Below are positions 33,828 through 43,904 of a DNA stretch of 64,000 nt, piece by piece; within the stretch, counting starts at the first letter, position 1; every line of letters starts with the position of its first letter. A model generated the notes under the pieces. That model ran no database searches and had not been told where the DNA came from. It saw only the letters and a program-made list of their open reading frames with translations. This DNA comes from Sphingobacteriaceae bacterium (GTDB lineage: Bacteria; Bacteroidota; Bacteroidia; Sphingobacteriales; Sphingobacteriaceae). The translations under genes were made by a program, and so were the position numbers. The stretch is taken from assembly GCA_017745075.1 (NCBI GenBank), contig JAGIAD010000029.1, forward strand, positions 310,001 through 374,000, in the 5' to 3' direction.

Positions 33828-35114
33828 TTAAGCGGCCTTCGTGGTCTGTTTGTTAATATCCTCTAAACTCAACTTGGTAAGCGGTTTTGTTTTTAACCAG
33901 GTAAAGAAAGCGATCCCGATGGTCATGCTGCCTCCAAAAACAACAGCCGGCACCAGGGTTAATAGCCTGGCCGAAAGTCCGGATTCAAATTCACCAATTT
34001 CATTAGATGAGCCTATAAACATACTGTTTACCGCCGAAACCCTGCCGCGCATATCATCGGGTGTGAGCAATTGCATAATGGTTTGGCGGATAATTACGCT
34101 AACGCTATCAAATGATCCTTCGAGGAATAGGAAAAATAAGGTTAAATAGAAGTTTTTAGATAAACCATAACAGATAATGCTTAAGCCAAAACCGGTTACG
34201 GCAATCAGCAAATTTCTCCATGGTTTCCCCATTGGCGAAAAACGGGTCATAGCCAACATGGTAATTACTGCTCCTAAGGAAGCTGCTCCGCGCATCATGC
34301 CCAGACCGTACGATCCCAGGTGGAAAACATCTTTGGCAAACATGGGCAACAGCGCCACGGCTCCACCAAAAAACACAGAAAACAGATCTAAGCTCATGGC
34401 CCAAACCATCATTTTTGTTTTGAACACAAACTGGATGCCTTCTTTTAAACTTTGAAATATATTTTCTTTCGGAACATAAACTGAAGGGTGTTTTTTGAGC
34501 GTAAAAATACAGATCAAAGAAATCGAAATCAGTACCACAATAAAAGCATAAGCAACAGTAATACCCCATAACCAGTTAACAAAACCACCTGCAATGGGGC
34601 CAACAATTGTTGCCAATTGCCAGCTGCTGCTGTTCCATGTACTCGAATTCGGGTACAGTTCCTTGGGTACGATTTTCGCCATCAAAGAGAAGGTTGCAGG
34701 CCCGAAAAAGCCCCTGGCAATCCCGATACAAAAAACCAGACCATACATAATGAGTACGATAAGATCCTCTTTAAGATGCAGGTATTTACTGGTAATGATG
34801 AGCATTAAAACAGATGCCAGCCAAACGCCCGAAAAGATTTTGATCAACAAACTGCGTTTTTCACTTTTGTCGGCAATATAACCGCCATATAATGCAATCC
34901 CTATAGCCGGGATAGCTTCGCAAAGGCCCACCAGGCCCAGTTTTAACGGATCGTGTGTTAAATCGTAGATATGATAACCAATAACAACAGCCTGCATTTG
35001 ATACGCAAGCGTAAAAAAGAACCGCATGCCAAGGAAAGATCTGAATTCCTTATAACGCAAAGCTGCAAACGGATCTGGTTTTACAATAACCGGGTTGGGG
35101 TCTGAATCTGCCAC
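33828..35114 (-). CDS. Major facilitator superfamily transporter
   Basis: A 428-residue inner-membrane protein with twelve predicted helices, of the EntS-like branch (DHA3-type drug or siderophore exporters). Early motifs: ALRYKEFRSFLGMRFFFTLA near residue 19, GLVGLCEAIPAIGIALYGGY with IADKSEKRSLL, the loop 2-3 motif A variant, and MRGRVSAVNSMFIGSSNEIG near 345, typical of this branch. The start is a GTG at 35114; the next ATG falls inside helix 1. A perfect -7 box lies 18 bases upstream. Substrate unknown. Confidence 0.88.
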   Translation of the reverse strand: MADSDPNPVIVKPDPFAALRYKEFRSFLGMRFFFTLAYQMQAVVIGYHIYDLTHDPLKLGLVGLCEAIPAIGIALYGGYIADKSEKRSLLIKIFSGVWLASVLMLIITSKYLHLKEDLIVLIMYGLVFCIGIARGFFGPATFSLMAKIVPKELYPNSSTWNSSSWQLATIVGPIAGGFVNWLWGITVAYAFIVVLISISLICIFTLKKHPSVYVPKENIFQSLKEGIQFVFKTKMMVWAMSLDLFSVFFGGAVALLPMFAKDVFHLGSYGLGMMRGAASLGAVITMLAMTRFSPMGKPWRNLLIAVTGFGLSIICYGLSKNFYLTLFFLFLEGSFDSVSVIIRQTIMQLLTPDDMRGRVSAVNSMFIGSSNEIGEFESGLSARLLTLVPAVVFGGSMTIGIAFFTWLKTKPLTKLSLEDINKQTTKAA

Positions 35115-35131
35115 AGAAAAAAGTTTATTTG

Positions 35132-35139
35132 CAAAACTA
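35132..35139 (-). promoter_or_regulatory. -7 box of the MFS gene
   Basis: TAGTTTTG on the minus strand, a perfect TAnnTTTG match, 18 bases before the GTG start. No clear -33 box. Confidence 0.45.
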
Positions 35140-35214
35140 AGCTTTGAAAGTTAAATATTGGAAAAGATAAATGTTTAAGAGCAGTTCTTTTTTAAAGTAC
35201 AAGTTTTTATGACA

Positions 35215-35249
35215 TAAAAAACCCGATGAATCTGATGATCCATCGGGTT
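35215..35249 (-). terminator. Intrinsic terminator after the SusC/SusD operon
   Basis: AACCCGATG (35220-35228) pairs with CATCGGGTT (35241-35249). On the minus strand the stem is followed by TTTTT, 17 bases past the susD-like stop. Confidence 0.85.
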
Positions 35250-35265
35250 ATCCGGCAGGGTCGGT

Positions 35266-37134
35266 TTAGTACCCCGGATTTTGCTCTAATAAATTATTCT
35301 TATTTACTTCATCGCGGCTAAACGGCCTGAAATAAAGTTTATCGTTCCAACTTCTGTTCTCTTGCGCATTTTCCTCTACCGGGCTATAGGTATAATCGTA
35401 AACAGTAGGGTCGTAATGGTAAGGGGCCGACATGGTTTTACCTGGCTTAAATTTACCTGTAACTTTGATATAAGTAACTTTTCTACCCAATGTTTCATTT
35501 GCGATTAACCACCTGCGGGCATCATGATAGCGTTGTTCTTCGTAAGCCATTTCTATACGGCGCTCGTGGCGGTAAACCTCTCTAAGTCCATTCTGATCTG
35601 TTGCCGTAACCGCTGGCATACCTGCCCTGAAACGGATTTTGTTTAACCACTCAGTTGCTTTACTTAACTCGCCAAGTTCAATACTAGCCTCAATAAAGTT
35701 AAATACCGCCTCTGTATACCTGAAGAAAGGCCATGGTACATTCTGTGACATAGAAGCATCTACAATGGTTGGATCCGGATCGATAAATTTATGGTAATAA
35801 TAACCTGTCCAGCTGCCATTCCAGTTTTCAATCGAGCTTCCACGGGTATCTAAGCCTTTAAAATCAATTCTGCTGCCATTATCAATTAAATCATAAATAC
35901 CGGTCTGGATCTGATTTGCAGGATCAACGTTGCCTGAAGCTTTATCACGTGGTTTCCAACCTGCGCCATCATACAAAATGGTAGCATAGAAACGGGGGTC
36001 TCTATTCTGGTAAGGATTCGCTTTTTGTGCCGCATTTGCCCAGCTAAACTTACTGCCATCTTTCATCTCATAATCATCAACCAACAAACCTATAGGCGTA
36101 TTGCCGGCCCAGTTATGGTAACCATTAGGACCATTCTGCTGTGCATGTTTAATGTTATTCTGAATGATAAAATAACGGGCAAAAATAAGCTCTGATGCTG
36201 CAGTTGCATCTATACCCGGTGCCTTACTTGCTCCACCCATGGCAATGCTTTTATAATTGATCTGGCCATCCGTAGCTGGTGCCGTAAGGTTTAGTTTATA
36301 ACCTGTACCCAGTTTCATTACGGCATCTGCAGCTGCTTGTGCTAAACGGTAACGGTCTGACTGGTTTCCACTGGCATAACTTAAAAAGTCTAATTTTTGA
36401 GCCGCAATACCAGTAATTTTAGCCGTAAGCTTTGCCCTGTCGTGTAGATCGCTGGCTGCATAAATCAACACTCTTGATTTTAAGGCCAAGGCAGCTGTTG
36501 CAGTAGTACGCCCTTTATCGAGTGTTTTACCGGTTAATAACCTGCTGGCTTCATCGCAATCTTTAACAATAAAATTTACGCACTCTTCGTAAGTATTTCT
36601 TTTTACGTTATAGTTATCATCCAGCACATAAACTTTTGTGATCAGTGGTACAGCGCCATAATAACGCAATAACTGCTGGTAGTAGTAAGCCCTTAAAAAA
36701 TAAGCTTCGCCCAATAACTGATCTTTTAACGATTGGCTGCCCAGGCCATTATCGCCGCTGGTTATTTTTTCGATGGTAATATTGCAGGCCCTGATGCGGT
36801 TGTACATTTGTTTATACGCCCAGGTATCGTTCACCCAGCCTAAAGTAGAAGGGTTAATGGTTCCATTGTTAACCAGGTCGATACCTCGGGTTGGGTGCGT
36901 AAACAGGGCTTCATCTGAAACAGAAGCCAGCATTTCTTCAGAGAAACCACCATTACCCAATCCGTTATAGATATCATTAACGAAGGCCTGTGCGGTTGCC
37001 GGATCTTTCCATACCGATTCTGCGGGCACCTGACTAGGCGAGTCTACATTTAAAAAATCTTTTTTACAGGATGCTGCAAAAATGGTAGTGAAAATTAATA
37101 TATAGAGTTTTATATTTTTATTTATTGCTTTCAT
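35266..37134 (-). CDS. SusD/RagB family nutrient-binding outer-membrane lipoprotein
   Basis: A 622-residue lipoprotein (lipobox AASC, Cys23, followed by KKDFLNVD). SusD-like proteins cap their SusC transporter on the cell surface and bind the ligand. Family features: a TPR-type helical core with AYKQMYNRIRACNITIEKI and LGEAYFLRAYYYQQLLRYYG, and the C-terminal YRHERRIEMAYEEQRYHDAR, followed by NDKLYFRPFSRDEVNKN. The end LLEQNPGY is also typical. It follows the SusC-like gene by 34 bases. No glycosidase, peptidase or regulator gene is beside the pair, so the ligand cannot be inferred. Confidence 0.95.
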   Translation of the reverse strand: MKAINKNIKLYILIFTTIFAASCKKDFLNVDSPSQVPAESVWKDPATAQAFVNDIYNGLGNGGFSEEMLASVSDEALFTHPTRGIDLVNNGTINPSTLGWVNDTWAYKQMYNRIRACNITIEKITSGDNGLGSQSLKDQLLGEAYFLRAYYYQQLLRYYGAVPLITKVYVLDDNYNVKRNTYEECVNFIVKDCDEASRLLTGKTLDKGRTTATAALALKSRVLIYAASDLHDRAKLTAKITGIAAQKLDFLSYASGNQSDRYRLAQAAADAVMKLGTGYKLNLTAPATDGQINYKSIAMGGASKAPGIDATAASELIFARYFIIQNNIKHAQQNGPNGYHNWAGNTPIGLLVDDYEMKDGSKFSWANAAQKANPYQNRDPRFYATILYDGAGWKPRDKASGNVDPANQIQTGIYDLIDNGSRIDFKGLDTRGSSIENWNGSWTGYYYHKFIDPDPTIVDASMSQNVPWPFFRYTEAVFNFIEASIELGELSKATEWLNKIRFRAGMPAVTATDQNGLREVYRHERRIEMAYEEQRYHDARRWLIANETLGRKVTYIKVTGKFKPGKTMSAPYHYDPTVYDYTYSPVEENAQENRSWNDKLYFRPFSRDEVNKNNLLEQNPGY

Positions 37135-37168
37135 GTTCTTAATTGTAACGGTTAAACTTTATTACATT

Positions 37169-40100
37169 TTAAAAAGCGGCTTTTATACCAAAGTTGATTA
37201 CCCTTGCCTGTGGATAGTACTGGCCGCTCGAATTGGTTGATTCGGGATCCCATATCTTGATTTTATCCAGCGTAAACAGGTTTAATCCGTTTGCGTAAAC
37301 CCTTACACTGTTCAGTCCCACTTTTTCTACCAGGGTATTTGGTAATGTATAGCCTAACTCTACATTTTTAAGTCTGATGTAATTATTGCTCCGCAACCAA
37401 TAGGTATTATTTAATGCATTGTTGCCATCGGTATAATAAGTAGCTCCACGGTTTGATAAACGCGGATTTACTGAACTTGGATTATCAATGCTCCAACGGT
37501 TCTTGTATGACCAGTCCAGGAAATTACCAATATCACCCGATTCTGTTATACCTACAATCTGCATCCCGCCGGTTGCGCCCTGAACCAGAACAGATAAATC
37601 GAATCCTTTGTATTGTAAGTTTAAGTTAACCCCACCTGTAAAGGTCGGTGTACCGTTTTTATCCAAACGTACCTTATCGTCTGCGTTGATTTTGCCATCG
37701 CCGTTAATATCCTTAAATTTCATATCGCCAGGACGCAAGTTATTTGTTAACGCACTATAATTTAATGTATTGGCATTAATTTCTGCCTGATCTTTAAAAA
37801 CACCATCATATTGATATACCAACCACGAATTGGTTACACGTCCGGTTGAGCGTTGCCATTCAGGTGCACCAGGGGTTTCATCCCAAAAAATGATTTTATT
37901 TTTCGCATAACCACCGTTCACACTTACACCGTAATTTAATTCGCCAACCTGATCGTTATAGCTTAATTTAAATTCGAAACCTTTATTATTTACTTTTCCT
38001 AAGTTAACAGGAGGTAAACGGTCTGTAATGCCCGAGCTTTCAGGAACAGAGCTTCCTCTGCTGATCAGAATATTGGTACGTTTGTTATAGAAATAATCAA
38101 ATTCAAGTGATAGTTTGTTGTTTAGGAACGATGCATCCAAACCTACGTTGGTATTATTGGCAACTTCCCATCCAAAGTTGAAATTAGGTACTTTGCCTTC
38201 TGTTAACGTTTTAGTAACAAGATCATTAAAGGTATATGTTCCAAAATTCATTAAACTGAGGTATTGATATTCTTGTAACGCATCTCCAAAATAGGCTTCA
38301 GCACCCATCTGGCCATACGATGCCCTCAGTTTTAAATTGTTTATGAACTTAACATTTTCTTTGAAGAACGGTTCTTCAGATAAGCGCCAACCTACTGATA
38401 CACCTGGGAAGAAACCGAAACGCCTGTTGGTTGGGAAAATATAGGAACCATCTACCCGCCATAAAAACTCGGCAAGGTATTTTTCTTTATAGTTATATCC
38501 TGCCCTTCCAAAATAACTTAAACGTGCACGTTTGAATAAGTTGTTGGGGTCGCCTGGATTATTACCCAATGATTGTTCACGTTCATCACCGGCCAGTAAT
38601 TCCTGAACAGATTGAGAAATAAAATATCTTCTAAAGGCCGTAAAACCATCATTATCTACCGTTTCGCGGGTAACACCGGCCATTAAACCAATATTATGAT
38701 CACCGATTTTTTTATCATAATTGATCATTCCGGTTAAGTTGATGGCCAATTGTCCGCCAGCAGTTTCCCTGAGCCTTGGATCGGTATATTGCGACCTTAC
38801 GGTACCCGTTAAAACAGGAGTTACCCCATCGGCCTGGAAGGTTTTTTTATCCCAATCGTAAAGTGTCCAGGGCAGCTGCCAGTTTTTCTGTCTGCCAGAA
38901 TATTTATCGATCGCAGCAGTTCCTGTTACTTTTAACCCTTCAACACCAGGAATTTTGATTTCTACCTTACCGGTGGTTTGAAAGTAATCTCTCACATCTT
39001 TATTGTACCCTGTTAAATCTGTTGTAGATACCACTGGGTTATAACCATATTCAATATCTCTTCCCGGCTTGCCATCAGGCCATATCGCAATTTCATTCGG
39101 GCGACCTCTCATCAAAAACCTGAATATATCGCCTGCACTAACCGTAGGGAAATTACGATCTTCTTCCCTTGCTGATACGCCTAAGGTGGTAGTAATATAC
39201 TTACTCAGCTTTGCTTCGAGGTTAAACCGCATATCGTACTGTTTGTACCCGGTGGCAGAATTTTTATAATATCCATCCTGATTAAGATAACCCAGGGAAA
39301 CGAGGTACTTTACATTTTCACTGCCCCCGTTGATCTGAACATTATGCCTTTGTTGCGGAGACCAGTTTTGGAAAGTGGTTTTAAACCAATCGGTATTGGG
39401 GTATCTGAGCGGATCCGATCCATCACCAAACTTCCTGATTTCATCAGCTTTATAAGCTGCATTAATCGTTTTTCCGGCTGTAGAAGTATATGAACCGGTT
39501 GTTTTAAAGCTGTTCCAGGCGGCCGACCACTCATTAGGGTTAAGATCGGAGCCAAAAATATTCAGTTCATTCAGAATCTCAGCATATTGCACCGAATTGG
39601 CCATTTTAGGTATCCGTGTAGGTTGTTGTAAACCATAACTAAAATCGTAAGAAAACTGAGGCTTACCTGATTTGCCTAATCTGGTGGTAATTAAGATTAC
39701 CCCGTTGGCCGCCTGCGAACCATAAATGGCGGCAGAAGCATCCTTTAAAACCGATACACTTTCAATATCGTTTGGATTTAGCCTTTCAATACCGCCGGCA
39801 CGGTTCGGGATACCATCAATTACGATTAACGCATTGTTGTTCCCAAGTGAATTTACACCACGGATTCTGATGGTAGAGCCATCATAACCCGGTTCCCCAC
39901 TGCTCTGCAATGCTGTTACGCCGGGTAAACGACCTGCTAAAGAGTTGGTTAAGTTTACTGACGAAGATTTGGCCAGTTCTGTACCTTTAACTGAAGCTAC
40001 AGCACCTGATACAACGGCTTTCTTTTGTGTGCCATAACCCACTACAACAACTTCTGAAAGGTTTTGGTTCGTTTCCGTCAAGACAACATTAATAGTCGTT

Positions 40101-40441
40101 TGATTTTTCACCTGAATCTCTTGTTCTACATACCCTACATAGGTAAACACCAGCGTTGCATCTTCAGGTACTTTAATGCTAAAATTTCCGGAGCCATCAG
40201 TTACCGTAGTTGCTGAGCCCCCTTTCAACTTCACACTTACACCTGGAATCGGTCCCTTGGCATCTGTAACCTTCCCCTTCACAATAATATCCTGTAGAGG
40301 CAATTTGTAAAAATCAAAAGGTTCCTTTTCATGAAATGAAGCTTTGGCAGACATGCCGGCAAGTGGAGAAAAAACGAGACAACCACCGCAAACAAGAAAC
40401 ATGCTACTTCTGGCAAAAGTCCTCAATAGATTTTTTTTCAT
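37169..40441 (-). CDS. SusC/RagA family TonB-linked outer-membrane transporter
   Basis: A 1090-residue TonB-dependent transporter. A signal peptide (about 1-33) is followed by a CarboxypepD_reg domain (about 52-125: VKGKVTDAKGPIPGVSVKL, ATLVFTYVGYVEQEI), then the SusC hallmark EVVVVGYGTQKKAVVSGAVA near 131 and the plug (LAGRLPGVTALQSSGEPGYD, IRIRGVNSLGNNNALIVIDG, VLKDASAAIYGSQAANGVIL). The barrel ends PQARVINFGIKAAF. It forms a lidded transporter with the SusD protein next to it. There is no N-terminal extension for sigma/anti-sigma signalling. Palindromes at 40490-40545 lie in its upstream region. Confidence 0.96.
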   Translation of the reverse strand: MKKNLLRTFARSSMFLVCGGCLVFSPLAGMSAKASFHEKEPFDFYKLPLQDIIVKGKVTDAKGPIPGVSVKLKGGSATTVTDGSGNFSIKVPEDATLVFTYVGYVEQEIQVKNQTTINVVLTETNQNLSEVVVVGYGTQKKAVVSGAVASVKGTELAKSSSVNLTNSLAGRLPGVTALQSSGEPGYDGSTIRIRGVNSLGNNNALIVIDGIPNRAGGIERLNPNDIESVSVLKDASAAIYGSQAANGVILITTRLGKSGKPQFSYDFSYGLQQPTRIPKMANSVQYAEILNELNIFGSDLNPNEWSAAWNSFKTTGSYTSTAGKTINAAYKADEIRKFGDGSDPLRYPNTDWFKTTFQNWSPQQRHNVQINGGSENVKYLVSLGYLNQDGYYKNSATGYKQYDMRFNLEAKLSKYITTTLGVSAREEDRNFPTVSAGDIFRFLMRGRPNEIAIWPDGKPGRDIEYGYNPVVSTTDLTGYNKDVRDYFQTTGKVEIKIPGVEGLKVTGTAAIDKYSGRQKNWQLPWTLYDWDKKTFQADGVTPVLTGTVRSQYTDPRLRETAGGQLAINLTGMINYDKKIGDHNIGLMAGVTRETVDNDGFTAFRRYFISQSVQELLAGDEREQSLGNNPGDPNNLFKRARLSYFGRAGYNYKEKYLAEFLWRVDGSYIFPTNRRFGFFPGVSVGWRLSEEPFFKENVKFINNLKLRASYGQMGAEAYFGDALQEYQYLSLMNFGTYTFNDLVTKTLTEGKVPNFNFGWEVANNTNVGLDASFLNNKLSLEFDYFYNKRTNILISRGSSVPESSGITDRLPPVNLGKVNNKGFEFKLSYNDQVGELNYGVSVNGGYAKNKIIFWDETPGAPEWQRSTGRVTNSWLVYQYDGVFKDQAEINANTLNYSALTNNLRPGDMKFKDINGDGKINADDKVRLDKNGTPTFTGGVNLNLQYKGFDLSVLVQGATGGMQIVGITESGDIGNFLDWSYKNRWSIDNPSSVNPRLSNRGATYYTDGNNALNNTYWLRSNNYIRLKNVELGYTLPNTLVEKVGLNSVRVYANGLNLFTLDKIKIWDPESTNSSGQYYPQARVINFGIKAAF

Positions 40442-40887
40442 AGTTTTTCAATTTATTTTGGTTAGATAATGATTGTAATACAATTTAATATTCATGAGTA
40501 TCATGAATGGCTAGTATTCGCATTAAATATTGATTCATTGAGTCAATCATTTAGCATTAATCTCTTAAGAGAAAAAGATTAGCCTTATAAAAATTGTTCA
40601 ATAAACCATGATTAACCATTATGAGTTCCCTTATCTGATACATAAACTAATTATGGTTAATAAAACTACCGAATAGGTATACGCGCTGATTTAAGCTTGT
40701 CAACTAAACAGGTTCATAATTGGTTATATGCAAGATAGGGATATTAGAAAATTAAAAAAGGGGGTATAATAATAATTATAGGGGACTGAATAGTAAAAAA
40801 TCCATTACAAAATGACACAAAGTAAGACAAATAATACAGCGTTAAATGTTATTGTAAATAAGCAGAAAAATTCATGCATTTAATGCG
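40442..40887. other. Upstream region of the SusC/SusD operon with two palindromes
   Basis: 446 bases between recG and the SusC-like gene. ATTCATGA-GTA-TCATGAAT (40490-40508) is a perfect inverted repeat. A second, ATTGA-N9-TCAAT, lies near 40525-40545. Both are 50-105 bases upstream of the SusC start and could be regulator sites. I find no exact TAnnTTTG box here. Nothing looks like a gene, and I see no terminator for recG. Confidence 0.45.
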
Positions 40888-42993
40888 TTAACTTATTTTA
40901 TCAAAAGAGATCCCTCTTTGTAATTTCTGAAGGTATGCTTTTAAAGCTGCGTGCTCGGTTTTTTCTAATTGAGGATCTTCGGAGAAAAGTTCAATAACCG
41001 TATTCCGTGCTTCAGACAAAATAACCTGATCTTTGGCCAGATCGGCAAGTTTTAAATCTAAAACGCCGCTTTGCTGCGTTCCGGTAATATCGCCAGGGCC
41101 ACGAAGTTGCAAATCAATCTCAGAAATTTCGAAGCCATTGTTTGTCTTCACCATGGTTTCTAAACGCACTTTACCTTCTCTGCTCAGCTTATTACCGCTC
41201 ATTAAAATACAAAAAGATTGTTCGGCACCCCGTCCAACCCTGCCCCGCAGCTGATGGAGTTGCGAAAGTCCAAAACGCTCGGCATTTTCGATTACCATTA
41301 CCGATGCATTGGGCACATTAACGCCAACCTCAATTACTGTAGTGGCAACCATAATGTGGCTTTTACCAGCTATAAACTGCTCCATTTCGAATTGTTTATC
41401 TGCATTAGCCATCTGACCATGAACAATACTAATCTGGTAATCGGGCCGTGGGAAATGATAACTCAATTGTTCTATTCCTGCCTCAAGATGTAAAAGATCC
41501 AGTTTTTCGCTTTCCTTGATCAACGGGTAAACAATATACACCTGACGTCCTTTGGCAATCTCCTGTTTCATAAAACCGAACATCCGCAGTCTTTGTCCCT
41601 CAAAAAGATGCCTTGTCTCAATAGGCTTTCTTCCTGCTGGCAGTTCATCAATGATTGAGACATCCAGGTCGCCATAGAGGGTCATCGCCAGCGTCCTGGG
41701 AATAGGAGTTGCTGTCATAACCAGAATATGCGGTGGAATAACATTTTTACGCCAGAGTTTGGCACGTTGTTCCACACCAAAACGGTGCTGTTCATCAATT
41801 ACCACCAAACCGAGGTTTTTAAACTGAACCTTATCTTCAATTAATGCATGTGTTCCGATCAGGATATCAATTTCACCATTTTCCAGTTGTTCATGTAAAA
41901 TGCTCCGTTCTTTCTTTTTGGTATTGCCGGTTAAGATGGCAACTTTTACCAGGTCATCGCTTACAAGGCTGATTATTGAAGCATAATGCTGACGTGCTAA
42001 AATTTCGGTCGGGGCCATCATACAAGCCTGATAACCATTATCGTTAGCCAGCAACATGCTCATCAGTGCCACAGCAGTTTTTCCGCTACCAACATCACCC
42101 TGTACAAGCCTGTTCATCTGTATACCCCGCTGGGTATCGATCCTGATTTCCTTTACTACACGTTTTTGGGCATTGGTGAGTTCGAAGGGTAAAAACTCAT
42201 TGTAGAAACGGTTCACTTTTTCTCCAACCTTATCAAAGATTACACCTTTAAATTTCAATTGCCGAAGTTGTTTATTGTGCAAAAGCTGAAGTTGAATAAA
42301 AAATAGTTCTTCAAATTTTAAACGCCGTTCAGCTGCATTTAAATCTTTTTGATGCTTAGGAAAGTGTACATTAAGCAACGCCGCCCTTTTATCGGGCAGC
42401 TGGTATTTATCAATAATATGGGCAGGCAGATTTTCTGGTACCTGCTGTATCACTTGGTCAAGCAATCCGGCAATTAAACGCTGCAGGCCTTTAGAATCGA
42501 GGTTAAACTTTTTTAATTTTTCTGTAGAGTTATAAACGGGTTGTAAGGTTAAATTTCCCCTTCCTACCTGCCGGTTCTGATACAGTTCCATTTCAGGATG
42601 CGAAATGCTAAAGGTTCCGTTAAAAAATGTTGGTTTACCAAAAGCTACGTAAGCGGCACCTACTGTAATGTGCTCTTCAACCCAGCGTAAACTTTGAAAC
42701 CATACCAACTCCATAATTCCGGTTTCATCTTTAAAAACAGCAACAATACGTTTTGCCCTTTTATCGCCAATTACCTTTTTGGCAATCACCCGGCCAATAA
42801 TCTGGATATATTGCGAATCGATATTGATCTGGTTGATCTTGAAATATTTTGTACGGTCGATGTAGCGGAAAGGATAATGTGATAACAGATCCTGATAGGT
42901 GAAAATGCCAAGGTCTTTTTTTAGTACATCGGCACGGCTTGGTCCGACGCCTTTTAAAAACTCAACAGGTGTATCTAAAACCGAATTAAACAA
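40888..42993 (-). CDS. recG: ATP-dependent DNA helicase RecG
   Basis: A 701-residue branch-migration helicase that remodels stalled replication forks. The N-terminal wedge domain starts DTPVEFLKGVGPSRADVLKK and has YPFRYIDRTK. Helicase motifs: Walker A VQGDVGSGKTAVALMSM near residue 297, DEQHRFGVEQR, MTATPIPRTLAMTLYGDLD, and HQLRGRVGRGAEQSFCILM. The C-terminal QLRGPGDITGTQQSG is typical. The start is a TTG at 42993: an in-frame TAG lies nine bases upstream and no ATG occurs before the first domain. It sits six bases after the EamA stop codon, so translation is probably coupled. Confidence 0.96.
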   Translation of the reverse strand: MFNSVLDTPVEFLKGVGPSRADVLKKDLGIFTYQDLLSHYPFRYIDRTKYFKINQINIDSQYIQIIGRVIAKKVIGDKRAKRIVAVFKDETGIMELVWFQSLRWVEEHITVGAAYVAFGKPTFFNGTFSISHPEMELYQNRQVGRGNLTLQPVYNSTEKLKKFNLDSKGLQRLIAGLLDQVIQQVPENLPAHIIDKYQLPDKRAALLNVHFPKHQKDLNAAERRLKFEELFFIQLQLLHNKQLRQLKFKGVIFDKVGEKVNRFYNEFLPFELTNAQKRVVKEIRIDTQRGIQMNRLVQGDVGSGKTAVALMSMLLANDNGYQACMMAPTEILARQHYASIISLVSDDLVKVAILTGNTKKKERSILHEQLENGEIDILIGTHALIEDKVQFKNLGLVVIDEQHRFGVEQRAKLWRKNVIPPHILVMTATPIPRTLAMTLYGDLDVSIIDELPAGRKPIETRHLFEGQRLRMFGFMKQEIAKGRQVYIVYPLIKESEKLDLLHLEAGIEQLSYHFPRPDYQISIVHGQMANADKQFEMEQFIAGKSHIMVATTVIEVGVNVPNASVMVIENAERFGLSQLHQLRGRVGRGAEQSFCILMSGNKLSREGKVRLETMVKTNNGFEISEIDLQLRGPGDITGTQQSGVLDLKLADLAKDQVILSEARNTVIELFSEDPQLEKTEHAALKAYLQKLQRGISFDKIS

Positions 42994-42999
42994 AATATT

Positions 43000-43902
43000 C
43001 TACTGTTTCTTGTAAACAACACTTTTTAGCAACTGTGCATTAAAAATAACGATCGACAGCAGCAAAAGCAAATAAGCAAAAAGTTGGTGCAGATCTATTT
43101 TCTCTTTAAAGTAGAAAAATGCAACGGTAAAAGCAACTATTGGATTGAGATAGATTAAAATACCCAGGGCAGAAGAGGGCATCCCTATTAAGGCATAGGA
43201 ATTTAAAAAAAGCGGAATAATGGTAAATACAATGGCGATCAAAAATATATGCAACCAAAAAGAGGTTTGGGTGGGAAAAGGTGCGGCATTGAGAAAATAT
43301 AGCGGAAGCATCATTAACCCTGATAAAATTAGCTGAATGCCCAAAAAGTTAAATTTATCTACACCTTTAATTATTTTAAGCACGATAACGTATATGGCAT
43401 AAAAAGAGGCAACGATAATGGCCCATATTACTTCGTGTAAAGATCCCGTCGCCAATAGGATGATACTCATAAACGCAACAAGCAGCGCAATAATCTTTGC
43501 CTTAGTTAACTGCTCTTTCAAAATGATAAATCCACAGAGTGCAGTCAATAACGGGCATACCATGTAGGCAAAGGCTGCGGCCTTTAAACTCACACTATTT
43601 ACAGCATAAATGTAAGTGAACCAATTTCCTGTAATTAGAAGTGACGATACCACAGTAAGCAGCATGAGCCTGGTTTTCTTGCGTGTGCTTAAGGATTTTA
43701 AAAAATCCAGATCATTTTTTAATGCTTCTTTTCTGAATAAAAAAATGATTGCCCAGACTATAATGATGGAAACGAGTATTCTATAATATAAAATTTCGTG
43801 TGGCGGAAAACCTTTTATGTTACGCAAAGGTACAGACATTGTTCCCCAGATGATGTATGGAACAATGCCCGATATAAAATATTTGCTCTTATTTTCTGTC
43901 AA
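43000..43902 (-). CDS. EamA (RarD-like) family transporter
   Basis: A 300-residue inner-membrane protein with ten helices in two EamA halves, of the drug/metabolite transporter superfamily. It resembles RarD: it begins YFISGIVPYIIWGTMSVPLR, then FPPHEILYYRILVSIII. The second half has SALGILIYLNPIVAFTVAFF and FKEKIDLHQLFAYLLLLLSI. The start is a TTG at 43902; the first ATG would cut helix 1 in two. It starts two bases past the ridA stop and ends six bases before recG. Substrate unknown. Confidence 0.88.
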   Translation of the reverse strand: MTENKSKYFISGIVPYIIWGTMSVPLRNIKGFPPHEILYYRILVSIIIVWAIIFLFRKEALKNDLDFLKSLSTRKKTRLMLLTVVSSLLITGNWFTYIYAVNSVSLKAAAFAYMVCPLLTALCGFIILKEQLTKAKIIALLVAFMSIILLATGSLHEVIWAIIVASFYAIYVIVLKIIKGVDKFNFLGIQLILSGLMMLPLYFLNAAPFPTQTSFWLHIFLIAIVFTIIPLFLNSYALIGMPSSALGILIYLNPIVAFTVAFFYFKEKIDLHQLFAYLLLLLSIVIFNAQLLKSVVYKKQ

Positions 43903-43904
43903 AA

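Noticed and set aside
35266..40441. Full polysaccharide utilisation locus
   Set aside because: Only SusC and SusD are present; neighbours are an MFS transporter and recG, with no carbohydrate enzymes or regulator.
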